DNA of 64,000 nucleotides from Hydractinia symbiolongicarpus (Eukaryota > Cnidaria > Hydrozoa > Anthoathecata > Hydractiniidae), in NCBI RefSeq assembly GCF_029227915.1, contig NC_079880.1, positions 27,957,501-28,021,500 on the forward strand. Reading direction: 5' to 3'. Positions within the stretch are counted from its first letter, which is position 1; every line of letters starts with the position of its first letter. The notes beneath the pieces were generated by a model that saw only the letters and a list, made by a program, of their open reading frames with translations, did no database searches and was not told where the DNA came from. Shown one piece after another: positions 23,513 through 33,583 of this stretch. Position numbers and translations under genes: made by a program.

Positions 23513-24933
23513 ACTTTCTTTGTATACTTTTGATTATACGGGCCGAGTCCGGGGCATACGGGAAATGGCGGGTTTTCGTTTGCCGGCGATTAAACTTCTT
23601 TTATTTAGCGTATCATCAAAAATGAAAACATTTTTAAAAACTACAAGTCTCATGCATTTTAGTGATGGAAAGATATTTTAAAAAATCGTTGTGGAAATGA
23701 GTTTACTCACAGGGTACTTTCTTTGTATACATTCGACTATACGGGCCAAGCCCTGGATTTACGGGAAATCGCGGGTTTTCGTTTGCCGGCGATTAAACCT
23801 CTTTCATTAAGCGTCTTATCAAAAATGAAAACATTTTTGAAAACTACAAGTCTCATGCGCTTTAGTGGTAAAAAAATTATTTTAAAAACCGTTCGGGAAA
23901 TGAAATTACTCCCTGGGTACTTTCTTTGTATACTTTTGATTATACGGGCCGAGTCCGGGGCATACGGGAAATGGCGGGTTTTCGTTTGCCGGCGATTAAA
24001 CTTCTTTTATTCAGCGTATCATCAAAAATGAAAACATTTTTAAAAACTACAAGTCTCATGCATTTTAGTGATGGAAAGATATTTTAAAAAATCGTTGTGG
24101 AAATGAGTTTACTCACAGGGTACTTTCTTTGTATACATTCGACTATACGGGCCAAGTCCGGGATTAACGGGAAATCGCGGGTTTTTGTTTGCCGGCGATT
24201 AAACCACTTTCATTAAGCGTCTCATCAAAAATGAAAACATTTTTAAAAACTACAAGTCTTATGCGTTTTAGTGGTGAAAAAATAATTTAAAAAATCGTTC
24301 TGGAAATGAGTTTACTCACAGGGTACTTTCTTTGTATACATTCGACTATACGGGCCAAGCCCTGGATTTACGGGAAATCGCGGGTTTTCGTTTGCCGGCG
24401 ATTAAACCTCTTTCATTAAGCGTGTTATCAAAAATGAAAACATTTTTGAAAACTACAAGTCTCATGCGCTTTAGTGGTAAAAAAATTATTTTAAAAACCG
24501 TTCGGGAAATGAAATTACTCCCTGGGTACTTTCTTTGTATACTTTTGACTATACGGGCCGAGTCCGGGATTTACGGGTAATCGCAGGTTTTCGTTTGCCG
24601 GCGATTAAACTTCTTTTATTCAGCGTCTCATCAAAAATGAAAACAATTTTGAAAACTACAAGTCTCATGCGTTTTAGTGGTGAAAAAATAATTTAAAAAA
24701 TCGTTCGGGAAATGAGTTTACTCACAGGGTACTTTTTTTGTATACATTCGACTATACGGGCCAAGCCCGGGATTTACGGGAAATCGCGGGTTTTTGTTTG
24801 CCGGCGATTAAACCACTTTCATTAAGCGTCTCATCAAAAATGAAAACATTTTTATAAACTACAAGTCTTATGCGTTTTAGTGGTGAAAAAATAATTTAAA
24901 AAATCGTTCTGGAAATGAGTTTACTCACAGGGT
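23513..24933 (+). repeat. 1,421-bp (7-monomer) HOR, second copy
   Basis: Direct tandem copy of the preceding unit. The join is visible: near 23,505 the A-type entry CTCACAGGGTACTTTC leads into the B-type TATACTTTTGATTATACGGG, breaking the usual linkage and placing the crossover inside the shared TACTTTCTTTGTATAC segment. One noticed difference is GTAAAAAAAATATT (23,055) against GTAAAAAAATTATT (24,476). Confidence 0.9.
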
Positions 24934-26027
24934 ACTTTCTTTGTATAAATTCGACTATACGGCCAAGCCCGGGATTTACGGGAAATCGGGGGTTTTCCTT
25001 TGCCGGCGATTAAACCTTTTTGATTAAGCGTCTCATCAAAAATGAAAACATTTTTAAAAACTACAAGTCTCAAGCTTGTAGTGGTGAAAAAATAATTTAA
25101 AAAATCGTTCGGAAAATGGGTTTACTCCCTGGGTACTTTCTTTGTATACTTTTGACTATACGTGTCGAGTCCGGGGTTTACGGGAAATGGCGGGTTTTCG
25201 TTTGCCGGCGATTAAACTTCTTTTATTCAGCGTCTGATCAAAAATGAAAACATTTTTAAAAACTGCAAGTCTCATGCGTTTTAGTGGTGAAAAGATAATT
25301 TAAAAAATCGTTCGGGAAATGAGTTTACTCCCTGGGTACTTTCTTTGTATACTTTTGACTATACGGGCCAAACCCGATATTTACGGGAAATCGCGGGTTT
25401 TCGTTTGCCGGCGATTAAACTTTCTTTGTATACATTCGACTATACGGGCCAAGCCCTGGATTTACGGGAAATCGCGGGTTTTCGTTTGCCGGCGATTAAA
25501 CCTCTTTCATTAAGCGTCTTATCAAAAATGAAAACATTTTTGAAAACTACAAGTCTCATGCATTTTAGTGGTAAAAAAATTATTTTAAAAACCGTTCGGG
25601 AAATGAAATTACTCCCTGGGTACTTTCTTTGTATACTTTTGACTATACGGGCCGAGTCCGGGGCTTACGGGAAATGGCGGGTTTTCGTTTGCCGGCGATT
25701 AAACTTCTTTTATTCAGCGTATCATCAAAAATGAAAACATTTTTAAAAACTACAAGTCTCATGCATTTTAGTGGTGGAAAGATATTTTAAAAAATCGTTG
25801 TGGAAATGAGTTTACTCACAGGGTACTTTCTTTGTATACATTCGACTATACGGGCCAAGCCCGGGATTTACGGGAAATCGCGGGTTTTCGTTTGCCGGCG
25901 ATTAAACCACTTTTATTAAGCGTCTCATCAAAAATGAAAACATTTTTAAAAACTACAAGTCTTATGCGTTATAGTGGTGAAAAAATAATTTAAAAAATCG
26001 TTCTGGAAATGAGTTTACTCACAGGGT
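24934..26027 (+). repeat. 1,094-bp HOR, first copy
   Basis: Five monomers plus one 81-bp truncated monomer: H (hairpin 25061), B with CGTGTCGAGTCC, truncated (25338), A', B and A. Hairpins at 25061, 26155 and 27249 are spaced exactly 1,094 bp apart. Differences from later copies include GTATAAATTCGAC near 24,943 and AACCCGATATTTAC near 25,372. Confidence 0.88.
25338..25418 (+). repeat. Truncated 81-bp monomer 9
   Basis: In the 1,094-bp HOR copy 1, with AACCCGATATTTACGGG. Confidence 0.9.
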
Positions 26028-26224
26028 ACTTTCTTTGTATACATTCGACTATACGGCCAAGCCCGGGATTTACGGGAAATCGCGGGTTTTCCTTTGCCGG
26101 CGATTAAACCTTTTTGATTAAGCGTCTCATCAAAAATGAAAACATTTTTGAAAACTACAAGTCTCAAGCTTGTAGTGGTGAAAAAATAATTTAAAAAATC
26201 GTTCGGAAAATGAGTTTACTCCCT
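26024..26224 (+). repeat. Representative H-type (hairpin) monomer, 201 bp
   Basis: This class combines several linked features: ATTCGACTATACGGCC with one G missing from the usual ACGGGCC, GGGTTTTCCTTTGCC, AACCTTTTTGATTAAGCG, and CTACAAG-TCTCAAG-CTTGTAG at 26155-26175, which is a perfect 7-bp inverted repeat round a 7-nt loop. The usual sequence after ACTACAAGTCTCA is TGCGTTTTAG; here it is AGCTTGTAG, one base shorter. The two single-base losses give 201 bp. Some copies lose a further base at ACAGGGAC (near 1365 and 2862). The class recurs once per HOR in many blocks and is a useful phase marker. Confidence 0.9.
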
Positions 26225-27121
26225 GGGTACTTTCTTTGTATACTTTTGACTATACGTGTCGAGTCCGGGGTTTACGGGAAATGGCGGGTTTTCGTTTGCC
26301 GGCGATTAAACTTCTTTTATTCAGCGTCTGATCAAAAATGAAAACATTTTTGAAAACTGCAAGTCTCATGCGTTTTAGTGGTGAAAAGATAATTTAAAAA
26401 ATCGTTCGGGAAATGAGTTTACTCCCTGGGTACTTTCTTTGTATACTTTTGACTATACGGGCTAAACCCGGGATTTACGGGAAATCGCGGGTTTTCGTTT
26501 GCCGGCGATTAAACTTTCTTTGTATACATTCGACTATACGGGCCAAGCCCTGGATTTACGGGAAATTGCGGGTTTTCGTTTGCCGGCGATTAAACCTCTT
26601 TTATTAAGCGTCTTATCAAAAATGAAAACATTTTTGAAAACTACAAGTCTCATGCGCTTTAGTGGTAAAATAATTATTTTAAAAACCGTTCGGGAAATGA
26701 GTTTACTCCCTGGGTACTTTCTTTGTATACTTTTGACTATACGGGCCGAGTCCGGGGCTTACGGGAAATGGCGGGTTTTCGTTTGCCGGCGATTAAACTT
26801 CTTTTATTCAGCGTATCACCAAAAATGAAAACATTTTTAAAAACTACAAGTCTCATGCGTTTTAGTGGTGGAAAGATATTTTAAAAAATCGTTGTGGAAA
26901 TGAGTTTACTCACAGGGTACTTTCTTTGAATACATTCGACTATACGGGCCAAGCCCGGGATTTACGGGAAATCGCGGGTTTTCGTTTGTCGGCGATTAAA
27001 CCACTTTCATTAAGCGTCTCATCAAAAATGAAAACATTTTTAAAAACTACAAGTCTTATGCGTTTTAGTGGTGAAAAAATAATTTAAAAAATCGTTCTGG
27101 AAATGGGTTTACTCACAGGGT
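26028..27121 (+). repeat. 1,094-bp HOR, second copy
   Basis: Same order of classes as the copy before: hairpin 26155, truncated monomer 26432, then A', B and A. Private changes include GGGCTAAACCC at 26,460 and GGTAAAATAATTATT near 26,663. Confidence 0.88.
26432..26512 (+). repeat. Truncated 81-bp monomer 10
   Basis: In the 1,094-bp HOR copy 2, with GGGCTAAACCCGGG. Confidence 0.9.
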
Positions 27122-27950
27122 ATTTTCTTTGTATACATTCGACTATACGGCCAAGCCCGGGATTTACGGGAAATCGCGGGGTTTTTTTTGCCGGCGATTA
27201 AACCTTTTTGATTAAGCGTCTCATCAAAAATGAAAACATTTTTGAAAACTACAAGTCTCAAGCTTGTAGTGGTGAAAAAATAATTTAAAAAATCGTTCGG
27301 AAAATGAGTTTACTCCCTGGGTACTTTCTTTGTATACTTTTTACTATACGTGTCGAGTCCGGGGTTTACGGGAAATGGCGGGTTTTCGTTTGCCGGCGAT
27401 TAAACTTCTTTTATTCAGCGTCTGATCAAAAATGAAAACATTTTTGAAAACTGCAAGTCTCATGCGTTTTAGTGGTGAAAAGATAATTTAAAAAATCGTT
27501 CGGGAAATGAGTTTACTCCCTGGGTACTTTCTTTGTATACTTTTGACTATACGGGATAAACCCGGGATTTACGGGAAATCGCGGGTTTTCGTTTGCCGGC
27601 GATTAAACTTTCTTTGTATACATTCGACTATACGGGCAAAGCCCTGGATTTACGGGAAATCGCGGGTTTTCGTTTGCCGGCGATTAACCTCTTTCATTAA
27701 GCGTCTTATCAAAAATGAAAACATTTTTGAAAACTACAAGTCTCATGCGCTTTAGTGGTAAAAAAATTATTTTAAAAACCGTTTTGGAAATGAGTTTACT
27801 CCCTGGGTACTTCCTTTGTATACTTTTGACTATACGGGCCGAGTCCGGGGCTTACGGGAAATGGCGGGTTTTCGTTTGCCGGCGATTAAACTTCTTTTAT
27901 TCAGCGTATCATCAAAAATGAAAACATTTTTAAAAACTACAAGTCTTATG
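27122..27950 (+). repeat. 1,094-bp HOR, third copy (one monomer short)
   Basis: Hairpin 27249 and truncated monomer 27526 keep the 1,094-bp phase. The unit then loses the final A monomer and joins a CTTATGCGTTTTAGTGG segment near 27,945. Local damage includes CGCGGGGTTTTTTTTGCC near 27,177, GGGATAAACCC near 27,554 and GATTAACCTC (one A lost) near 27,685. Confidence 0.83.
27526..27606 (+). repeat. Truncated 81-bp monomer 11
   Basis: In the 1,094-bp HOR copy 3, with GGGATAAACCCGGG. Confidence 0.9.
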
Positions 27951-27989
27951 CGTTTTAGTGGTGAAAAAATAATTTAAAAAATCGTTCTG

Positions 27990-28596
27990 GAAATGAGTTT
28001 ACTCACAGGGTACTTTCATTGGATACATTCGACTATACGGGCCAAGCCCGGGATTTACGGGAAATCGCGGGTTTTCGTTTGCCGGCGATTAAACCTCTTT
28101 CATTAAGCGTCTTATCAAAAATGAAAACATTTTTGAAAACTACAAGTCTCATGCGCTTTAGTGGTAAAAAAATTATTTTAAAAACCGTTCGGGAAATGAA
28201 ATTACTTCCTGGGTACTTTCTTTGTATACTTTTGACTATACGGGCCAAGGCCGGGATTTACGGGAAATCGCGGGTTTTCGTTTGCCGGCGATTAAACCAC
28301 TTTCATTAAGCGTCTCATCAAAAATAAAAACATTTTTAAAAACTACAAGTCTTATGCGTTTTAGTGGTGAAAAAATAATTTGAAAAATCGTTCTGGAAAT
28401 GAGTTTACTCACAGGGTGCTTTCTGTGTATACATTCGACTATACGGCCAAGACCGGGATTTACGGGAAATCGCGGGTTTTCCTTTGCCGGCGATTAAACC
28501 TTTTTGATTAAGCGTCTCATCAAAAATGAAAACATTTTTGAAAACTACAAGTTTCAAGCTCGTAGTGGTGAAAAAATAATTTAAAAAATCGTTCTG
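27990..28596 (+). repeat. 607-bp trimer HOR, first copy
   Basis: Three monomers (A'-like with CTTTCATTGGATAC, A with CCAAGGCCGGG, and an H variant with CAAGCTCGTAG that breaks the right hairpin arm). The CATTGGATAC entry recurs at 28,626, 607 bp later, with nearly identical sequence. Confidence 0.85.
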
Positions 28597-28999
28597 GAAA
28601 TGCGTTTACTCACAGGGTACTTTCATTGGATACATTCGACTATACGGGCCAAGCCCGGGATTTACGGGAAATCGCGGGTTTTCGTTTGCCGGCGATTAAA
28701 CCTCTTTCATTAAGCGTCTTATCAAAAATGAAAACATTTTTGAAAACTACAAGTCTCATGCGCTTTAGTGGTAAAAAAATTATTTTAAAAACCGTTCGGG
28801 AAATGAAATTACTTCCTGGGTACTTTCTTTGTATACTTTTGACTATACGGGCCAAGGCCGGGATTTACGGGAAATCGCGGGTTTTCGTTTGCCGGCGATT
28901 AAACCACTTTCATTAGGCGTCTCATCAAAAATAAAAACATTTTTAAAAACTACAAGTCTTATGCGTTTTAGTGGTGAAAAAATAATTTGAAAAATCGTT
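28597..28999 (+). repeat. 607-bp trimer HOR, second copy, cut by a deletion
   Basis: It repeats the first two monomers of the preceding trimer and then stops inside the third at ATCGTTC, where an internal deletion joins directly to TCGATTAAACC. GCGTCTCATC is preceded by CATTAGG here in place of CATTAAG. Confidence 0.85.
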
Positions 29000-29015
29000 C
29001 TTCGATTAAACCTTT
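28985..29015 (+). repeat. Internal deletion junction (about 96 bp lost)
   Basis: The text runs AATCGTTC directly into TTCGATTAAACCTTTTTG. The part from GGAAATGAG through the CTTTGTATAC core to TTGCCGG is missing, leaving a monomer of roughly half length. The downstream sequence is H-type. This differs from the recurrent 81-bp truncated monomers, which lose the other part of the unit, so it is an independent event. Confidence 0.85.
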
Positions 29016-29056
29016 TTGATTAAGCGTCTCATCAAAAATGAAAACATTTTTGAAAA

Positions 29057-30212
29057 CTACAAGTTTCAAGCTTGTAGTGGTGAAAAAATAATTTAAAAAA
29101 TCGTTCGGAAAATGGTTTACTCCCTGGGTACTTTCTTTGTATACTTTTGACTATACGTGCCGAGTCCGGGGCTTACGGGAAATGGCGGGTTTTCGTTTGC
29201 CGGCGATTAAACTTCTTTTATTCAGCGTATCATCAAAAATGAAAACATTTTTAAAAACTACAAGTCTTATGCGTTTTAGTGGTGAAAAAATAATTTAAAA
29301 AATCGTTCTGGAAATGCGTTTACTCACAAGGTACTTTCATTGGATACATTCGACTATACGGGCCAAGGCCGGGATTTACGGGAAATCGCGGGTTTTCGTT
29401 TGCCGGCGATTAAACTTCTTTTATTCAGCGTATCATCAAAAATAAAAACATTTTTAAAAACTACAAGTCTCATGCGTTTTAGTGATGAAAAGATATTTTA
29501 AAAAATCGTTGTGGAAATGAGTTTACTCACCGGGTACTTTCTTTGTATACATTCCACTATACGGGCCAAGGCCGGGATTTACGGGAAATCGCGGGTTTTC
29601 GTTTGCCGGCGATTAAACCACTTTCATTAAGCGTCTTATCAAAAATAAAAACATTTTTAAAAACTACAAGTCTTATGCGTTTTAGTGGTGAAAAAATAAT
29701 TTGAAAAATCGTTCTGGAACTGAGTTTACTCACAGGGTGCTTTCTTTGTATACATTCGACTATACGGCCAAGACCGGGATTTACGGGAAATCGCGGGTTT
29801 TCCTTTGCCGGCGATTAAACCTTTTTGATTAAGCGTCTCATCAAAAATGAAAACATTTTTGAAAACTACAAGTTTCAAGCTTGTAGTGGTGAAAAAATAA
29901 TTTAAAAAATCGTTCGGAAAATGAGTTTACTCCCTGGGTACTTTCTTTGTATACTTTTGACTATACGTGCCGAGTCCGGGGTTTACGGGAAATGGCGGGT
30001 TTTCGTTTGCCGGCGATTAAACTTCTTTTATTCAGCGTCTGATCAAAAATGAAAACATTTTTGAAAACTGCAAGTCTCATGCGTTTTAGTGGTGAAAAGA
30101 TAGTTTAAAAAATCGTTCGGGAAATGAGTTTACTCCCTGGGTACTTTCTTTGTATACTTTTGACTATACGGGATTTACGGGAAATCGCGGGTTTTCGTTT
30201 GCCGGCGATTAA
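29057..30212 (+). repeat. 1,973-bp offset duplication, copy 1
   Basis: The segment from the hairpin at 29057 recurs with offset 1,973. Shared rare markers are CGGAAAATGGTTTACTCC (one A and one G fewer than usual), CACAAGGTACTTTCATTGG, TAGTGATGAAAAGATATT, CTCACCGGGTAC, CACAGGGTGCTTTC and an 11-bp deletion near 30,172. It ends in a truncated monomer at 30143-30212. Confidence 0.85.
30143..30212 (+). repeat. Truncated monomer 12 (70 bp, doubly deleted)
   Basis: As the 81-bp units, but with a further 11-bp loss: ACTATACGGG runs straight into ATTTACGGG, removing the GGCC-to-CCCGGG stretch. The flanking CGGG repeats suggest slippage or microhomology-mediated loss. Confidence 0.88.
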
Positions 30213-31057
30213 ACTTTCTTTGTATACATTCGACTATACGGGCCAAGCCCTGGATTTACGGGAAGTCGCGGGTTTTCGTTTGCCGGCGATTAAGCCACTT
30301 TCATTAAGCGTCTCATCAAAAATGAAAACATTTTTAAAAACTACAAGTCTCATGCGTTTTAGTGGTGGAAAGATATTTTAAAAAATCGTTGTGGAAATGA
30401 GTTTACTCACAGGGTACTTTCTTTGAATACATTCGACTATACGGGCCAAGCCCTGGATTTACGGGAAGTCGCGGGTTTTCGTTTGCCGGCGATTAAGCCA
30501 CTTTCATTAAGCGTCTCATCAAAAATGAAAACATTTTTAAAAACTACAAGTCTCATGCGTTTTAGTGCTGAAAAAATAATTTAAAAAATCGTTCTGGAAA
30601 TGAGTTTACTCACAGGGTACTTTCTTTGCATACATTCGACTATACGGCCAAGCCCGGGATTTACGGGAAATCGCGGGTTTTCCTTTGCTGGCGAATAAAC
30701 CTTTTTGATTAAGCGTCTCATCAAAAATGAAAACATTTTTGAAAACTACAAGTCTTAAGCTTGTAGTGGTAAAAAGATAATTTAAAAAATCGTTTTGGAA
30801 ATGAGTTTACTCACAGGGTACTTTCTTTGTATACATTCGACTATACAGGCCAAGCCCGGGATTTACGGGAAATCGCGGGTTTTCGTTTGCCGGCGATTAA
30901 ACTTTCTTTGTATACATTCGACTATACGGGCCAAGCCCTGGATTTACGGGAAATCGCGGGTTTTCGTTTGCCGGCGATTAAACCTCTTTCATTAAGACTC
31001 TTATCAAAAATGAAAACATTTTTGAAAACTACAAGTCTCATGCGCTTTAGTGGTGAA
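30213..31057 (+). repeat. Intervening monomers, partly copied at offset 1,690 bp
   Basis: A, H and truncated units separate the two 1,973-bp copies. The pair TTACGGGAAGTCGCGGG / GGCGATTAAGCCACTTTC occurs twice, at about 30,258 and 30,463, showing a one-monomer duplication. The part from about 30,765 to 31,030 recurs at 32,455-32,720 (offset 1,690), with CATTAAGACTC at 30,990 against CATTAAGCCTC at 32,680. Confidence 0.78.
30820..30900 (+). repeat. Truncated 81-bp monomer 13
   Basis: A-type core (ATTCGACTATACAGGCCAAGCCC) with the standard join. Follows CTCACAGGG. Confidence 0.9.
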
Positions 31058-32185
31058 AAAATAATTTAAAAAATCGTTCGGAAAATGGTTTACTCCCTGG
31101 GTACTTTCTTTGTATACTTTTGACTATACGTGCCGAGTCCGGGGCTTACGGGAAATGGCGGGTTTTCGTTTGCCGGCGATTAAACTTCTTTTATTCAGCG
31201 TATCATCAAAAATGAAAACATTTTTAAAAACTACAAGTCTTATGCGTTTTAGTGGTGAAAAAATAATTTAAAAAATCGTTCTGGAAATGCGTTTACTCAC
31301 AAGGTACTTTCATTGGATACATTCGACTATACGGGCCAAGGCCGGGATTTACGGGAAATCGCGGGTTTTCGTTTGCCGGCGATTAAACTTCTTTTATTCA
31401 GCGTATCATCAAAAATGAAAACATTTTTAAAAACTACAAGTCTCATGCGTTTTAGTGATGAAAAGATATTTTAAAAAATCGTTGTGGAAATGAGTTTACT
31501 CACCGGGTACTTTCTTTGTATACATTCGACTATACGGGCCAAGGCCGGGATTTACGGGAAATCGCGGGTTTTCGTTTGCCGGCGATTAAACCACTTTCAT
31601 TAAGCGTCTTATCAAAAATAAAAACATTTTTAAAAACTACAAGTCTTATGCGTTTTAGTGGTGAAAAAATAATTTGAAAAATCGTTCTGGAAATGAGTTT
31701 ACTCACAGGGTGCTTTCTTTGTATACATTCGACTATACGGCCAAGACCGGGATTTACGGGAAATCGCGGGTTTTCCTTTGCCGGCGATTAAACCTTTTTG
31801 ATTAAGCGTCTCATCAAAAATGAAAACATTTTTGAAAACTACAAGTTTCAAGCTTGTAGTGGTGAAAAAATAATTTAAAAAATCGTTCGGAAAATGAGTT
31901 TACTCCCTGGGTACTTTCTTTGTATACTTTTGACTATACGTGCCGAGTCCGGGGTTTACGGGAAATGGCGGGTTTTCGTTTGCCGGCGATTAAACTTCTT
32001 TTATTCAGCGTCTGATCAAAAATTAAAACATTTTTGAAAACTGCAAGTCTCATGCGTTTTAGTGGTGAAAAGATAGTTTAAAAAATCGTTCGGGAAATGA
32101 GTTTACTCCCTGGGTACTTTCTTTGTATACTTTTGACTATACGGGATTTACGGGAAATCGCGGGTTTTCGTTTGCCGGCGATTAA
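31058..32185 (+). repeat. 1,973-bp offset duplication, copy 2
   Basis: It matches copy 1 through all the rare markers listed there, including the 11-bp deletion near 32,145. It ends where copy 1 enters the truncated-monomer join (AAACTTTCTTTG) and this copy continues with AAACCACTTTC. A private change is AAAATTAAAACATT near 32,021. Confidence 0.85.
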
Positions 32186-32773
32186 ACCACTTTCATTAAG
32201 CGTCTCATCAAAAATGAAAACATTTTTAAAAACTACAAGTCTTAAGCTTGTAGTGGTGAAAAAATAATTTAAAAAATCGTTCGGAAAATGAGTTTACTCC
32301 CTGGGTACTTTCTTTGTATACTTTTGACTATACGGGCCGAGTCCGGGGTTTACGGGAAATGGCGGGTTTTCGTTTGCCGGCGATTAAACTTCTTTTATTC
32401 AGCGTCTGATCAAAAATGAAAACATTTTTGAAAACTACAAGTCTCAAGCGTTTTAGTGGTAAAAAGATAATTTAAAAAATCGTTTTGGAAATGAGTTTAC
32501 TCACAGGGTACTTTCTTTGTATACATTCGACTATACAGGCCAAGCCCGAGATTTACGGGAAATCGCGGGTTTTCGTTTGCCGGCGATTAAACTTTCTTTG
32601 TATACATTCGACTATACGGGCCAAGCCCTGGATTTACGGGAAATCGCGGGTTTTCGTTTGCCGGCGATTAAACCTCTTTCATTAAGCCTCTTATCAAAAA
32701 TGAAAACATTTTTGAAAACTACAAGTCTCATGCGCTTTAGTGGTAAAAAAATTATTTTAAAAACCGTTCGGGA
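32186..32773 (+). repeat. Monomers between the 1,973-bp copy and the dimer repeat
   Basis: A monomer with the hairpin at 32233, a B monomer, an A-type entry with the last truncated monomer of the window (32510-32590), and the last clear A' monomer of the window. This is the right edge of domain I. Confidence 0.75.
32510..32590 (+). repeat. Truncated 81-bp monomer 14, last in the window
   Basis: Homologue of the unit at 30820 at an offset of 1,690 bp, with CCCGAGATTTACGGG. I found no truncated monomer of this kind to the right of it. Confidence 0.9.
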
Positions 32774-33178
32774 AATGAGTTTACTCCCTGGGTACTTTCT
32801 TTGTATACTTTTGACTATACGGGCCAAGCCCGAATATTTACGGGAAATCGCGGGTTTTCGTTTGCCAGCGATTAAACCACTTTCATTAAGCGTCTCATCA
32901 AAAATGAAAACATTTTTAAAAACTACAAGTCTTATGCGTTTTAGTGCTGAAAAAATAATTTAAAAAATCGTTCTGGAAAAGAGTTTACTCACAGGGTACT
33001 TTCTTTGTATACATTCGACTATACGGCCAAGCCCGGGATTTACGGGAAATCGCGGGTTTTCCTTTGCCGGCGATTAAACCTTTTTGATTAAGCGTCTCAT
33101 CAAAAATGAAAACATTTTTGAAAACTACAAGTCTTAAGCTTGTAGTGGTGAAAAAATAATTTTAAAAACCGTTCGGGA
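32774..33178 (+). repeat. 405-bp dimer HOR, first copy
   Basis: A monomer with CCCGAATATTTACGGG and GTTTGCCAGCGATT is followed by an H monomer (hairpin 33125). The dimer is repeated at an offset of 405 bp, sharing TAGTGCTGAAAAAATAAT. This is the shortest HOR period in the window. Confidence 0.83.
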
Positions 33179-33583
33179 AATGAGTTTACTCCCTGGGTAC
33201 TTTCTTTGTATACTTTTGACTATACGGGCCAAGCCCGGATATTTACGGGAAATCGCGGGTTTTCGTTTGCCAGCAATTAAACCACTTTCATTAAGCGTCT
33301 CATCAAAAATGAAAACATTTTTAAAAACTACAAGTCTTATGCGTTTTAGTGCTGAAAAAATAATTTAAAAAATCGTTCTGGAAATGAGTTTACTCACAGG
33401 GTACTTTCTTTGTATACATTCGACTATACGGCCAAGCCCGGGATTTACGGGAAATAGCGGGTTTTCCTTTGCCGGCGAATAAACCTTTTTGATTAAGCGT
33501 CTCATCAAAAATGAAAACATTTTTGAAAACTACAAGTCTTAAGCTTGTAGTGGTGAAAAAATAATTTAAAAAATCGTTCGGAA
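33179..33583 (+). repeat. 405-bp dimer HOR, second copy
   Basis: Repeat of the dimer before it, with CCCGGATATTTACGGG, GCCAGCAATT and hairpin 33530. The H monomer here has GGAAATAGCGGG and GGCGAATAAACC. It leads into the eleven-monomer HOR. Confidence 0.83.

Noticed and set aside
32517-32963. 148-codon open frame, the longest in the window
   Set aside because: It is made by an in-frame 81-bp truncated monomer plus a small indel joining two repeats, and it contains the same peptide twice. It has no features of a real protein.
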